From Algibacter_G agarivorans (GTDB taxonomy: Bacteria > Bacteroidota > Bacteroidia > Flavobacteriales > Flavobacteriaceae), in assembly GCF_039543245.1 (NCBI RefSeq), contig NZ_BAABJJ010000001.1, forward strand, positions 131,873 to 195,872: DNA of 64,000 nucleotides. The letters run 5' to 3'. Position 1 is the stretch's first letter. The number at the start of each line of letters is the position of its first letter. Of the stretch, positions 9,795 to 19,434 are shown piece after piece. A program made the position numbers and the translations under genes. A model generated the notes under the pieces. The model ran no database searches and was not told the DNA's origin. It was given only the letters and a program-made list of their open reading frames with translations.

Positions 9795-10036
9795 TTATTT
9801 TTTTCTTTATTTGATTTATAAAAAATAAATCATAGCCTTAGTTACGGTTTCTTTTTTTAATGAAAAAGAAAGGAAAAAAGGACGTTTTATTAAGCTTCTT
9901 TTAAGTTATAATTGGTATTATATAAGTATTATTAAGATTAATACTTTAATAAAACCATTAAATAATGTTCACTCAATAATAGAAACATAGTAAAAGTACC
10001 CTCTAAAATAATTTGAATTTAAATCAACCCTAACCA

Positions 10037-10690
10037 CTAATTCCCTTTCTTATAATCTTCTAAAAACTTAGCTAAACCGCTATCTGTTAAAGGATGCTTT
10101 AATAATCCTGTAATTGAAGACAATGGCCCTGTCATGACATCACTTCCAATCTTTGCACAGTTAATAACATGCATTGTATTACGTACAGAGGCAGATAGTA
10201 TTTGTGTTTCAAAACCATAGTTGTCATAAATCTGTCTAATCTCTGCTATAAGATGTAATCCATCTGTAGAAATATCATCCAAACGTCCTAAAAACGGAGA
10301 CATATAAGTAGCTCCTGCTTTGGCTGCCAATAAGGCTTGTCCTGGTGAAAAGACCAAAGTAACATTGGTTTTAATGCCTTTATCTGAAAAATATTTACAA
10401 GCTTTTACACCATCTGCAATCATTGGTAATTTTACTACGATTTGCGAATGCAATGCTGCTAACTCCTCGCCTTCCTTAACCATATTATCAAAATCGGTTG
10501 CAATAACTTCAGCGGAAACATCACCATCTACAATATTGCAAATGTCTTGGTAATGTTTTAAAATGTTTGCCTTACCGCTTATACCTTCTTTCGCCATTAG
10601 CGACGGATTTGTTGTTACGCCATCTAAAACGCCCAAAGCCTGTGCTTCTGCAATATCATTAAGGTTTGCTGTATCTATAAAAAATTTCAT
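10037..10690 (-). CDS. tal: Transaldolase (TalC/MipB subfamily)
   Basis: This 217-residue protein is the short, FSA-like type of transaldolase: FFIDTANLNDIAEA at the N terminus, GVTTNPSL, and the Schiff-base lysine in VVKLPM. It moves a dihydroxyacetone unit between sugar phosphates in the non-oxidative pentose phosphate pathway. Some relatives are fructose-6-phosphate aldolases, and the sequence alone does not separate the two. It lies 20 bp after tkt and ends the xylose operon, so a transaldolase role that feeds xylulose 5-phosphate into glycolysis is favoured. Confidence 0.92.
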   Translation of the reverse strand: MKFFIDTANLNDIAEAQALGVLDGVTTNPSLMAKEGISGKANILKHYQDICNIVDGDVSAEVIATDFDNMVKEGEELAALHSQIVVKLPMIADGVKACKYFSDKGIKTNVTLVFSPGQALLAAKAGATYMSPFLGRLDDISTDGLHLIAEIRQIYDNYGFETQILSASVRNTMHVINCAKIGSDVMTGPLSSITGLLKHPLTDSGLAKFLEDYKKGN

Positions 10691-10710
10691 CTTCTAATAT
10701 TTATTTATTG

Positions 10711-12756
10711 TTAAATTGAAACGGTTTCATTTAAATATTCTAATACGTTTTGGCTTACTTTTTCGCCTGTAAAACCAAATTTATCGTCAAGTACGTTTGC
10801 TGGTGCAGAATAACCAAAATGATCTAATCCGAACACTTTTCCGTTATCTCCAACAAGACCTTCTAAGTTTACCGGTAAACCAGCTGTTAAACCAAATAAA
10901 GGTGTGTTTTTAGGAATAACACTTTCTTGATAAGATTTGGATTGTAATCTAAATAATCCTTCAGAAATTATTGAAGCAATACTTACTTTCAATCCATTTT
11001 TAGATTCTAATAGTTCTGCTGCCGCTACCAAGGTAGCTACTTCTGAACCATTTGCGATTAACACGACATCAGGACTATCCACTTCCTTAACCAAATAACC
11101 ACCTTTTTCAGATGCCAATGCTTCAGCATATCTTGAAGAACCTATTGCTGGTAAGTCTGTAATACCTTGTCTAGATAAAATTAACCCGGTAGGCGTGTCT
11201 TTATTTTCTAAAGCCATTTTCCAAGCAACACTTGTTTCGGCCGAATCTGCTGGACGTAATGCCAAGAAACTAGGTTTTCCGCTGTGGTTTTTAAGCTTTT
11301 CTAATAATCTAAGTTGTGCTTCCTGCTCAACAGGCTGATGTGTTGGGCCATCCTCTCCTACTCTAAAAGCATCGTGTGTCCAAACATATTTTACTCCTAA
11401 TTCTTGAATACCACTTAAACGAATGGCAGGCTTCATATAATCTGAAAACACAAAGAATGTCGCAACTACAGGTATAACACCACCATGTAAAGCTATACCA
11501 TTTGCTATACATGCCATAGTTAACTCTGCAACACCTGCTTGCAAAAATGAACCACTAAAATCTCCTTTTTGTAAGGCTGATGATTTCTTTAAAAAACCAT
11601 CGGTTTTATCGCTATTAGATAAATCTGCAGAAGACACAATCATGTTTTCTACATGGTCAGCTAAATATGCTAAAACTCCTGATGAGGCCGCTCTTGACGC
11701 TAAGCCTGCTTTATGTTCAATAGATTCAAAATCTAATTCTGGTAGTTCTCCTGATAAGAAAAAGTCTAATTTCTCTGCTAATGCTTCATTAGCTTTTCTC
11801 CACGTGTTAATTTCTGATTTTTTTTCAGCTGCTTGGACTGTTTTTCTTGCTAATAAATCTTTGTAAAAAACACTGACATTATCATAAATATCAAACGGGT
11901 TATTTACATCAGCTCCTAAATTCAATAAGGTCTTTTCGTAATCTGCTCCAGTTGCTCCAATGGGTTGACCATGTAATTCACAGTACCCTTCAAACATACT
12001 GCCATCTGCAGCAACACAACCTTTGCCCATAATAGTTTTACCAATTATTAGCGTTGGTTTTTCAGTTTCGTCATTAGCATCAGTTAATGCTTTTCTAATG
12101 TCATCATGGTTATGAGCATCAATGGTAACGACGTTCCACCCCCATGCTTTATACTTCATGGCGGTATCTTCACTTGTTACTTCATCTGTAGAAGTAGATA
12201 ATTGGATATCATTGGAATCATAAAACATAATAAAGTTACTCAACCCTAAATGCCCTGCAATCCTTCCTGCTCCTTGTGAGATTTCCTCTTGAACTCCACC
12301 ATCTGAAATAAAACCATAAACTTTATGGTTCATCCAATCTCCAAACCTTGCTTGTAAAAACTTAGCTGCTATCGCCGCTCCAACACCCATTGTATGACCT
12401 TGTCCTAGTGGACCTGATGTATTTTCAATGCCTCTTTTCACATCCACTTCTGGATGACCTGGAGTAATCGAACCCCATTGTCTGAAATTGGCAACATCTT
12501 CTTTGGCATAGTTCCCTAATAGGTAATATTGCCCATACAATAAGGTAGATAAATGACCCGCATCCATAAAGAAACGATCTCTAAATGCCCATGTCATATC
12601 TGATGGGTCATAATTAAAAAACTCTGAGTACAGAATATGCATAAAGTCTGCACCTCCCATAGGCCCACCTGGGTGACCCGAATTTGCCTTTTCTACCATG
12701 GCAACAGCTAATGCTCGTATATTATCTGCTGCTTGCTGATCTATTTTATTGTTCAT
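10711..12756 (-). CDS. tkt: Transketolase
   Basis: This single-chain 681-residue transketolase has the thiamine-diphosphate layout: N-terminal half with SGHPGGPMGGADF and the GDG-like SDGG motif, middle Pyr domain with the TH-D-FRVGEDGPTHQPVE segment, and a C-terminal domain with GxxE-like residues. It transfers two-carbon units between xylulose 5-phosphate and ribose or erythrose phosphates. It stands in the xylose operon between the sugar transporter and tal, which ties xylose entry directly to the pathway that consumes it. The preceding 170-bp gap holds a possible small peptide gene. Confidence 0.95.
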   Translation of the reverse strand: MNNKIDQQAADNIRALAVAMVEKANSGHPGGPMGGADFMHILYSEFFNYDPSDMTWAFRDRFFMDAGHLSTLLYGQYYLLGNYAKEDVANFRQWGSITPGHPEVDVKRGIENTSGPLGQGHTMGVGAAIAAKFLQARFGDWMNHKVYGFISDGGVQEEISQGAGRIAGHLGLSNFIMFYDSNDIQLSTSTDEVTSEDTAMKYKAWGWNVVTIDAHNHDDIRKALTDANDETEKPTLIIGKTIMGKGCVAADGSMFEGYCELHGQPIGATGADYEKTLLNLGADVNNPFDIYDNVSVFYKDLLARKTVQAAEKKSEINTWRKANEALAEKLDFFLSGELPELDFESIEHKAGLASRAASSGVLAYLADHVENMIVSSADLSNSDKTDGFLKKSSALQKGDFSGSFLQAGVAELTMACIANGIALHGGVIPVVATFFVFSDYMKPAIRLSGIQELGVKYVWTHDAFRVGEDGPTHQPVEQEAQLRLLEKLKNHSGKPSFLALRPADSAETSVAWKMALENKDTPTGLILSRQGITDLPAIGSSRYAEALASEKGGYLVKEVDSPDVVLIANGSEVATLVAAAELLESKNGLKVSIASIISEGLFRLQSKSYQESVIPKNTPLFGLTAGLPVNLEGLVGDNGKVFGLDHFGYSAPANVLDDKFGFTGEKVSQNVLEYLNETVSI

Positions 12757-12794
12757 TGTTTCAATTATTATTTTAACACTTAATTATTAATCTG

Positions 12795-12878
12795 TCAAGA
12801 GTCTTTATTGACGCTAAAAAACACGAGTAAAACATTCAAAACCAATAAAATAGTGATTGTAATTATTAAAATTTTCAT
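12795..12878 (-). CDS. Possible 27-residue single-span membrane peptide
   Basis: In the gap between the MFS transporter and tkt, an ATG at 12878 opens 27 codons: MKILIITITILLVLNV then LLVFFSVNKDS, stop TGA. A Lys near the start, about 20 hydrophobic residues and a charged end suit a small inner-membrane protein. It is in operon orientation. Nothing else supports translation, and AT-rich DNA easily gives hydrophobic short frames. Confidence 0.35.
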   Translation of the reverse strand: MKILIITITILLVLNVLLVFFSVNKDS

Positions 12879-12926
12879 TCTGATTTAGAGCCTAATAATA
12901 GTTTGTAATTAATAATATTACATTAC

Positions 12927-14345
12927 CTACTTCTCCCAAAGGCCTTCCATTTCTTCTAAAGTTTTCCCTTTGGTTTCAGGAACATATTTCCAAACAAACC
13001 ACATAGCTAATAATGACATAATGCCGTAAACCCAATATGCAAAACCATGATTGAATTGTTCCGTTAGATATGAATTATCATCCATCATTGGGAAGGTTAA
13101 TGACACCAAATAATTAGACACCCATTGTGCAGCAACAGCTATAGCCATGGCACGTCCTCGAATTTTGTTAGGAAATATTTCCGATAACAACACCCAAGTA
13201 ACTGGTCCCCAACTCATCGCGAAACTCGCCACATATAGTATCATACATGCTAATGCCAAATAACCTGTAGCTCCAGAGAAAAACACAAAACCTAATGAAA
13301 GCATTGCTATACACATACCTAAAGCTCCAATGATCATTAATGGTTTTCTACCAAATTTATCTACGGTTCTCACAGCGATAATGGTAAACAAAAAGTTTAC
13401 GATTCCTACAATAATAGTTAACAACAGAGCACCATCTGTATTTGGGTCTATTGATTTAAAGATTTCTGGCGCATAGTAAAGCACGACATTAATCCCTACA
13501 AATTGCTGAAAAACAGATAATGTGATTCCAATAATAATGACCAACCAGCCAAAAGACAAAAGCTTTCCAGAATGTTGAACCATCGAGCCCTTTATTTCCT
13601 CCAATATGACAAGAGCACGTTCTTTTCCGTTTACTTTAGTTAGAACATCCAAAGCTTGCTCTGGTTTGTCCTTAAGCATTAAAGAACGCGGCGTATCAGG
13701 CACAAAAAACAGCAGTCCCAAGAATAATCCTGCTGGAATAACTTCTGATGCAAACATCCATCTCCAACCAACAGCATTTAACCATTCGTCTGAACCTCCA
13801 CTTCTGGAGATAAAGTAGTTAACAAAATATACAACCATAAAACCACCAACTATAGCCAATTGATTAAAAGACACTAATTTTCCCCTACTCTCAGCAGGAG
13901 CAATTTCGGCGATATAAAGCGGTGATAACATAGATGCTAATCCAACACCTATACCACCAAGAATTCTGTAAAAAATAAAAATTGTAGAAAACGTATGATC
14001 CAACTCACCAATAGGTGCAATAAACATTTCTGGCATGGCAGAACCTAAAGCTGAAATTAAAAATAACATTGCAGCAAGTACCAACCCCTTTTTCCTTCCT
14101 AATTTTTTACTAATTATTCCTCCAAAAGCACCACCTATAATACATCCAATTAAAGCACTGGATACTAAAAAACCTTTAAAAGCACTCGCCGCAGTTTCTG
14201 ACAAGCCTTTTGGCATAACAAAGAAACTATCAAGAGAACCTACTGTTCCTGAGATTACGCCTGTATCGTAACCAAATAATAAGCCTCCTAAAGTGGCTAC
14301 TAAAGTTAATTTAATTAAATATCCTGAATTTTTTGATGTTGCCAT
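12927..14345 (-). CDS. MFS sugar:proton symporter (xylose transporter)
   Basis: This 472-residue protein has 12 predicted spans and all sugar-porter signatures: GGLLFGYDTGVISG in span 1, GRKKGL between spans 2 and 3, LYIAEIAPAESRGK, QQFVGINVVLYYAPEIF in span 7, and PETKGKTLEEME at the C terminus. The family imports hexoses or pentoses with protons across the inner membrane. Position right after xylA argues for xylose (XylE-like) rather than glucose, but the binding residues alone do not decide it. A strong hairpin precedes it. Confidence 0.9.
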   Translation of the reverse strand: MATSKNSGYLIKLTLVATLGGLLFGYDTGVISGTVGSLDSFFVMPKGLSETAASAFKGFLVSSALIGCIIGGAFGGIISKKLGRKKGLVLAAMLFLISALGSAMPEMFIAPIGELDHTFSTIFIFYRILGGIGVGLASMLSPLYIAEIAPAESRGKLVSFNQLAIVGGFMVVYFVNYFISRSGGSDEWLNAVGWRWMFASEVIPAGLFLGLLFFVPDTPRSLMLKDKPEQALDVLTKVNGKERALVILEEIKGSMVQHSGKLLSFGWLVIIIGITLSVFQQFVGINVVLYYAPEIFKSIDPNTDGALLLTIIVGIVNFLFTIIAVRTVDKFGRKPLMIIGALGMCIAMLSLGFVFFSGATGYLALACMILYVASFAMSWGPVTWVLLSEIFPNKIRGRAMAIAVAAQWVSNYLVSLTFPMMDDNSYLTEQFNHGFAYWVYGIMSLLAMWFVWKYVPETKGKTLEEMEGLWEK

Positions 14346-14374
14346 AATTTGGTTTTAGTTAGTTGATGATTATT

Positions 14375-14414
14375 AAAACCTTTCAGTCCCGAAGTTTCGG
14401 GACTGAAAGGTTTT
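14375..14414 (-). terminator. 19-bp perfect hairpin between xylA and the transporter gene
   Basis: AAAACCTTTCAGTCCCGAA (14375-14393) and its exact reverse complement (14396-14414) form a near loop-less 19-bp stem starting 5 bases after the xylA stop. On the minus strand the stem ends in TTTT. It can act as a partial terminator or as a 3' stabiliser that keeps xylBA mRNA above that of the downstream genes. Confidence 0.75.
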
Positions 14415-14418
14415 CTGT

Positions 14419-15744
14419 TTATATGTATTGGTTTATAATGTTCTCAAACAGCTCTTGTTTACCACTTTGCAATTGTAGCTCACCATTTTCTTGAGCTATT
14501 TTATACAAATCCTTTAAATCTAGTTTACCGTTTTCAAAATCTTTACCTTTACCAGAATCGAATGAGCTATAGCGTTCTTTTCTCAGTTTATCGTAAGGAG
14601 AAGATGTGATTATTTTATCTGCAATCAATAAGGCTCTTGCAAACGTATCAGCACCACCAATATGCGCATGGAACACATCATCCATATCAGTTGAATTTCT
14701 TCTAATTTTTGCATCAAAATTAACACCTCCACCTTGTAGTCCTCCTGCTTTTAGGAATACTAACATCGCTTCAGTAGTTTCTTGAATATTGTTTGGAAAC
14801 TGATCTGTATCCCATCCGTTTTGATAATCGCCTCTATTGGCATCTAAACTTCCTAACATACCAGCTTTTGCAGCTGTTTCGATTTCATGTTGAAATGTAT
14901 GTTGCGCTAAGGTAGCATGGTTTACTTCTATGTTGATTTTAAAATCTTTATCCAAGCCGTATTCCTTTAAGAAACCAATAGCTGTTGCCGTATCAAAATC
15001 ATATTGATGTTTGGATGGCTCCATAGGTTTTGGTTCTATAAAGAAGTTTCCTTTAAAGCCTTGTGATCTTGCGTAATCTCTACACATGGTTAAAAACTGC
15101 CCCATATGATCCAGCTCTCTACCCATATCCGTATTTAGTAAAGACATATAGCCTTCACGTCCACCCCAAAACACATAGTTCTCACCATCTAGTGCTATAG
15201 TAGCATCCAAGGCCAGTTTTATTTGTCCTCCTGCCCTAGCAACTACATTAAAGTCTGGATTGGTTGAAGCGCCATTCATATATCGTGGGTTTGAAAAACA
15301 ATTAGCTGTTCCCCATAATAATTTAGCTCCAGAAGCAGCTTGTTTTTCTTTTAAATAATCTGTAATAGTTCCCAATCTGCTTTCTGATTCTGAAAACGTT
15401 TTGCCTTCTTGAATTAAATCAAAATCGTGAAAACAATAGTATCCGAACCCCATTTTTGTAATGAATTCAAAAGCGGCATCCGCTTTATCTTTAGCTGCCT
15501 GAATAGCATCCGATGATTGGTCCCAAGCAAAATTTTGTGTACCTGGTCCAAATGGATCGCCTCCTTGTCCGCAGAAAGTATGCCAATATGCTATTGAAAA
15601 TTTAAAATGATCGCGCATTGTTTTTCCTGCGACAACTTGATCTGGATTGTAATATTTAAATGCAAATGGATTGTCTGATTCTGATCCTTCAAATTTAATA
15701 TCTCCGATTCCTTTAAAATACTCTTTGTTTCCTATAACTGCCAT
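14419..15744 (-). CDS. xylA: Xylose isomerase
   Basis: This 441-residue enzyme interconverts D-xylose and D-xylulose. Metal and catalytic regions of the class II enzymes are present: YYCFHDFDLI (catalytic His and Asp), YVFWGGREGY, FIEPKPMEPSKHQYDFD, and the acidic cluster near IEVNHATLAQH and SLDANRGDYQNGWDTDQFP. The start MAVIGNKEYFKGI matches the usual family start. It is 21 bp after xylB in the same transcript. Length is normal. Confidence 0.97.
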   Translation of the reverse strand: MAVIGNKEYFKGIGDIKFEGSESDNPFAFKYYNPDQVVAGKTMRDHFKFSIAYWHTFCGQGGDPFGPGTQNFAWDQSSDAIQAAKDKADAAFEFITKMGFGYYCFHDFDLIQEGKTFSESESRLGTITDYLKEKQAASGAKLLWGTANCFSNPRYMNGASTNPDFNVVARAGGQIKLALDATIALDGENYVFWGGREGYMSLLNTDMGRELDHMGQFLTMCRDYARSQGFKGNFFIEPKPMEPSKHQYDFDTATAIGFLKEYGLDKDFKINIEVNHATLAQHTFQHEIETAAKAGMLGSLDANRGDYQNGWDTDQFPNNIQETTEAMLVFLKAGGLQGGGVNFDAKIRRNSTDMDDVFHAHIGGADTFARALLIADKIITSSPYDKLRKERYSSFDSGKGKDFENGKLDLKDLYKIAQENGELQLQSGKQELFENIINQYI

Positions 15745-15765
15745 GTTATTTTTTGTTAATTATAA

Positions 15766-17256
15766 TTATTCTTTATTTAATATGAGTTCTAATTCGTTTT
15801 TCCAACTTTGATACGCTTTTAAATAAGGCTCCTTATCTTTGAATGGCATAAAAGTCATCACGTGGTCATTATCCATTATTGATTTGCCAAAATTCTCAAA
15901 GTCACCTTTATGTAAATCTGCCGCACGTGCCGCACCTATAGCGCCTGTGGTATTGTAAATTTCTATTTCTTGCCCTATTAGTGTAGCGACCGTATTTGCG
16001 AAAATTTCTGAACGGAACAGATTATCGTTCCCTGCTCTTATCACTTTAGCCTTAATACCATCAGATTTCAACAATTCTATACCATAAACAAATGAAAAAG
16101 CAATGCCTTCCAACGCTGCTCTACATATATGTCCTTTATGGTGATTGTTTAAATTTAAATTAGCAATTCTAGTGCCTATTTCTTTGTTGTTTAGCATACG
16201 CTCTGCACCGTTCCCAAAGGGTATTAAACTTACACCATCAGACCCCACTGGAATTTCTGATGCCAAAATATTCATATCTTCATAAGAACTCACGTCTAGA
16301 TTATTTAACAGCCACCGGTATTGAATACCTGCTCCATTAATACACAACAGTTTACCTATTCTAGGGTCTGTTCCTTTTTTATAATTGACATGAGCAAAAT
16401 TGTTGACCCTGGCACTTTCTTTTACAGAAAGACTATTAGTTACCGCGTAAACAACTCCTGATGTACCTCCTGTAGCCGCTACTTCTCCTGGGTTAAATAC
16501 GTTTAATGACAGGGCGTTATTGGGTTGATCCCCTGCCCTATAATAAATTGGTGTTCCTGTGGCAATGCCACTATCTTCCTCTCCTTTTTCATCTACTGCG
16601 CATTGTACTCCAAAGGTTTCCACTATATCAGGAACCAAGGCTTTATCTATCCCGTAATGCTCTAACAGAAAATCAGCTACTGAATCTTTTTTGAAATTCC
16701 AAAAAATGCCTTCGGATAAGCCAGAAATAGTCGTATTTATAACATTTGAAAACTTGTAGGCCATATAATCGCCCGGTAGCATGAATTTATATATACTTTT
16801 GTAAATATCGGGTTCATTGTCCTTTACCCATTTTAATTTTGAAGCTGTAAAATTTGCCGGAGAGTTTAAAAGGTTTGTTGCACAGGCTTCTTCTCCAATA
16901 GCATCAAATGCTTTATTTCCTATTTCTACCGCACGACTATCGCACCAAATGATACTTTTCCTTAAAGGGTTTCCTTCTTTATCAACAAGCACCAATCCGT
17001 GCATTTGGTAGGCTATACCAATACCTTTTATTTGTGTTCTTGAGATATTATACTGTTTTTTCAGACGCTTTATGGCGTTACAACTGTGTGTCCACCAATC
17101 TTCTGGCTTTTGTTCTGCCCAACCATTCTTTTTGGCAAACATGCCCATTTCTTCCTTTGGCTCTTGCACAACGCCCAAGCTTTTTCCAGTTTCTATTTCA
17201 ACTAAAGCCACTTTTATGGAAGAACTCCCTATGTCTAATCCTAAATAATAATTCAT
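15766..17256 (-). CDS. xylB: Xylulokinase
   Basis: This 496-residue FGGY-family kinase phosphorylates D-xylulose with ATP. The N-terminal domain opens with the phosphate-binding YYLGLDIGSSSIKVAL; YQMHGLVLVD and AGDQPNNALSLNVF carry the sugar-site residues including the catalytic Asp; GGTSGVVYAVTNS and the late GAIGAARAA match the C-terminal nucleotide fold. Its ATG overlaps the stop codon of the regulator (TAATG), showing translational coupling. Another FGGY substrate is unlikely because xylA follows. Confidence 0.95.
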   Translation of the reverse strand: MNYYLGLDIGSSSIKVALVEIETGKSLGVVQEPKEEMGMFAKKNGWAEQKPEDWWTHSCNAIKRLKKQYNISRTQIKGIGIAYQMHGLVLVDKEGNPLRKSIIWCDSRAVEIGNKAFDAIGEEACATNLLNSPANFTASKLKWVKDNEPDIYKSIYKFMLPGDYMAYKFSNVINTTISGLSEGIFWNFKKDSVADFLLEHYGIDKALVPDIVETFGVQCAVDEKGEEDSGIATGTPIYYRAGDQPNNALSLNVFNPGEVAATGGTSGVVYAVTNSLSVKESARVNNFAHVNYKKGTDPRIGKLLCINGAGIQYRWLLNNLDVSSYEDMNILASEIPVGSDGVSLIPFGNGAERMLNNKEIGTRIANLNLNNHHKGHICRAALEGIAFSFVYGIELLKSDGIKAKVIRAGNDNLFRSEIFANTVATLIGQEIEIYNTTGAIGAARAADLHKGDFENFGKSIMDNDHVMTFMPFKDKEPYLKAYQSWKNELELILNKE

Positions 17257-18248
17257 TATAATGAGTCTCTTAATATTAATTGTGTTGGTATGTAAGATTG
17301 AATTTGTTTATCCATATTGATAAACTCTGCCGCTTTAGCTCCCATTTGATTAAAATCTGTTGAAATAACAGAAATCCCCTTGTATATAAATTGTTTCATG
17401 GGGGTTTCGTTATAAGACAAAAAGCCAACATCGTTTCCTGGCTCTAAATTCTTGGCACGACACTGCTCCAGAAACTTTCCTAGCATTCTATCACTTACGC
17501 TTATGTAGGCTTCATTTTTATTGACATCAAAATCATTTGGGTTAGTAATAATTTCAAAATCAATGTGTTCATTTTCGCAATAGCTTTTAAAATAAGATAC
17601 CGTTTCAAAAGAATGATTTGTAAATGATGGGTATAAGAAAACTAGTTTTTCATATTTCTTAAAAGCAAGTGTTGCCTCTTTTAAACAATCATAAAATGCT
17701 TTTCCGAAGTCTTGGAACACAAAATTATTATCGGCTTTGGAATTTATATTCCAATCGATTAACAGTAATTTACTATCTGGAATATCTGCAAGCACATTAC
17801 TGACTTCCTTATTATCAAAACTCATTACTACATACTTGAAATACTTCCCCTTACTATTATTTAAAATAGTTTTGAAATTTTCGATATTGTAATGATGAAA
17901 TTGCACATCGGCAATCACATTATCTGGAAGATTATTTACAAATGAATGATATAATACTTCTTTATAAGCTTTGAAAGTATCTAGAACAAGTAGCACTTTA
18001 CGCGTTTCATTTGCAATGTAATAGCCCTTGTTTGGAACAGATTCAATAACGCATTGCTCTTTTAAAATAGAATACGCTTTAAAAACAGTATCTCTAGAAA
18101 GTTGATACTTATTACACATTTGATTAACAGAAGGTAAGGCATCACCACTAGATAAACTATTGTTAGCAAGTTCGTCATTTATGGCGTTTACCAATTGCTG
18201 GTACTTTGGCACTTCACTATTAGTTTGTATCTTAAAATCATCAATCAT
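17256..18248 (-). CDS. GntR-type regulator with sugar-binding sensor domain (xylose operon)
   Basis: I place the start at the ATG at 18248 (MIDDFKIQTN); the frame is open to 18329 but that would begin upstream of the likely promoter. Residues about 1-75 are a GntR winged helix (PKYQQLVNAINDEL, LPSVNQMCNKYQLSRDTV, VPNKGYYI). The rest is a periplasmic-binding-protein-like sensor of the LacI type, seen in VLLVLDTF and ISVSDRMLGKFLEQC. It is the first gene of the xylose operon and overlaps xylB by one base, so it most likely senses a pentose and controls its own transcript. The ligand is inferred from context. Confidence 0.85.
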   Translation of the reverse strand: MIDDFKIQTNSEVPKYQQLVNAINDELANNSLSSGDALPSVNQMCNKYQLSRDTVFKAYSILKEQCVIESVPNKGYYIANETRKVLLVLDTFKAYKEVLYHSFVNNLPDNVIADVQFHHYNIENFKTILNNSKGKYFKYVVMSFDNKEVSNVLADIPDSKLLLIDWNINSKADNNFVFQDFGKAFYDCLKEATLAFKKYEKLVFLYPSFTNHSFETVSYFKSYCENEHIDFEIITNPNDFDVNKNEAYISVSDRMLGKFLEQCRAKNLEPGNDVGFLSYNETPMKQFIYKGISVISTDFNQMGAKAAEFINMDKQIQSYIPTQLILRDSL

Positions 18249-18252
18249 ATAT

Positions 18253-18272
18253 CTGTTCTGTTCTGTTCTGGT
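18253..18272. repeat. Four tandem CTGTT units in the regulator leader
   Basis: Three exact copies of CTGTT and one CTGGT lie 4-24 bases upstream of the regulator start codon. Because the unit is five bases and lies in the untranslated leader, slippage would alter leader length, not reading frame. Confidence 0.6.
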
Positions 18273-18275
18273 ATG

Positions 18276-18283
18276 CAAATGTA
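18276..18283 (-). promoter_or_regulatory. -7 box of the xylose operon promoter
   Basis: On the minus strand TACATTTG fits the Bacteroidetes -7 consensus TAnnTTTG, 28 bases before the chosen ATG. No clear -33 TTTG is seen, so a regulator-dependent promoter is possible. Confidence 0.5.
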
Positions 18284-18427
18284 GTAAAAATATTTTATTA
18301 AACTTAATTTTCTTTTTTACTGGTTTCAAAAAAATATCTAGATAGTAGTTTTTTTTTAATTACTATTAATTTAATTCAAATAACAATAATTTATTAAAAA
18401 CGATGCTGATTAGACAAATCAACATAT

Positions 18428-19339
18428 CTACTTTGTATACTTCTTGTACTTATTGGGTATTTTACGAATCGATCTAATTTCAATATTCTTATAAAAAGCT
18501 TCAGCTGCTTCAGATTGAATCTGAATACGCCCTTTTTGAAGCGGGACAATTTGACCTTCAGAATTCTTATATTTTGAATTAAACAGTGCCATCACCACTT
18601 TACCATTTACAATATGCAAACTTGTTCCTTCATGACAAATAAGTTCTAGTGTGTTCCATTCTCCATGTGGATTTTCATTATCAAAACCTTTATTACAATG
18701 ATTTGGCGGTAAACGTTGTAAACTAGAATATGGATTTAGTGCACCACCTTTTAAATAATCAAACTCTTTTCCCCCTTCTTTTTTAACTGAAGGAATATCA
18801 ATAAGCGTTCCTGCTAACCCATAATAATCGCCCATATCACCTTCCTGTACTTGAAATTCCTGTGAGGTCATCCAGACATTCCAAAACGAACCATGTTCAC
18901 CAACACAATGGTATAAAATACCACTATCCCTTTCCCTTAATAATCTAGGTTCCCAAACCTTTTCCCCCCATTTAAATTGAAGTTTTAAATGATAATTTCC
19001 AAATGCTTGTTTTGAGGTTAAGGCTCCGTATATTTCACCCGAAATATGAAGTACTTGCTCACCATCAATAGTTTCAAAAGCAAAAACATGTTTTGGATCG
19101 TTATTTAACCCTAGAGGTTTAGATTTTTTTCCATCACTTTTGGGGTCGATATTATCTAAGCCTTTAACTGTTGCATGCGGTGCACCTATAAAAACCTCCC
19201 AATTCTCTTGAGGGTCTCCTTCAAATAAGTTTGTCCATTTTTTAGAAATCTCATTACTAGTTATATTTTCCACCTGAGCTGAAACTGTCATTAGCATAGA
19301 ACATGCTAATACTAAAAACACTAATTGCTTAAAATTCAT
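18428..19339 (-). CDS. DUF1080 (3-keto-disaccharide hydrolase-like) secreted protein
   Basis: This 303-residue protein has a signal peptide cut near VSAQ. The fold is the concanavalin-like DUF1080 domain: WTNLFEGDPQENWEVFIG at the start, FGNYHLKLQFKWGE, RDSGILYHCVG, GEWNTLELICHEG, and the closing GRIQIQSEAAEAFYKNIEIR. Members bind or hydrolyse carbohydrates; some cleave 3-keto-glycosides made by Gfo/Idh/MocA oxidoreductases, one of which lies close by. It stands alone after a 95-bp gap downstream of a dead DUF2264 gene. Substrate unknown. Confidence 0.82.
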   Translation of the reverse strand: MNFKQLVFLVLACSMLMTVSAQVENITSNEISKKWTNLFEGDPQENWEVFIGAPHATVKGLDNIDPKSDGKKSKPLGLNNDPKHVFAFETIDGEQVLHISGEIYGALTSKQAFGNYHLKLQFKWGEKVWEPRLLRERDSGILYHCVGEHGSFWNVWMTSQEFQVQEGDMGDYYGLAGTLIDIPSVKKEGGKEFDYLKGGALNPYSSLQRLPPNHCNKGFDNENPHGEWNTLELICHEGTSLHIVNGKVVMALFNSKYKNSEGQIVPLQKGRIQIQSEAAEAFYKNIEIRSIRKIPNKYKKYTK

Positions 19340-19434
19340 TTAAAATGGTTTGATTTTATTATCTGGTTTATTGAACAAGTTTAACTATTAAAATGGCAAC
19401 AGCCATACTGCACTGTCCTGATTTAATTAAACAA

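Noticed and set aside
10320..11866. Plus-strand frames opposite tal and tkt (for example 10320-10553 and 11642-11866)
   Set aside because: They are antisense to well conserved enzymes, and their translations show no protein-like pattern.
12770..12798. Sigma-70-like promoter TTGACA-17 bp-TAAAAT before tkt (minus strand)
   Set aside because: It fits the E. coli consensus, but Bacteroidetes use TTTG/TAnnTTTG promoters; in this AT-rich DNA the match is probably chance.
18249..18329. Longer start of the xylose regulator at 18329
   Set aside because: It would begin upstream of the likely -7 box, and the extra residues are Lys/His-rich and unlike GntR proteins.
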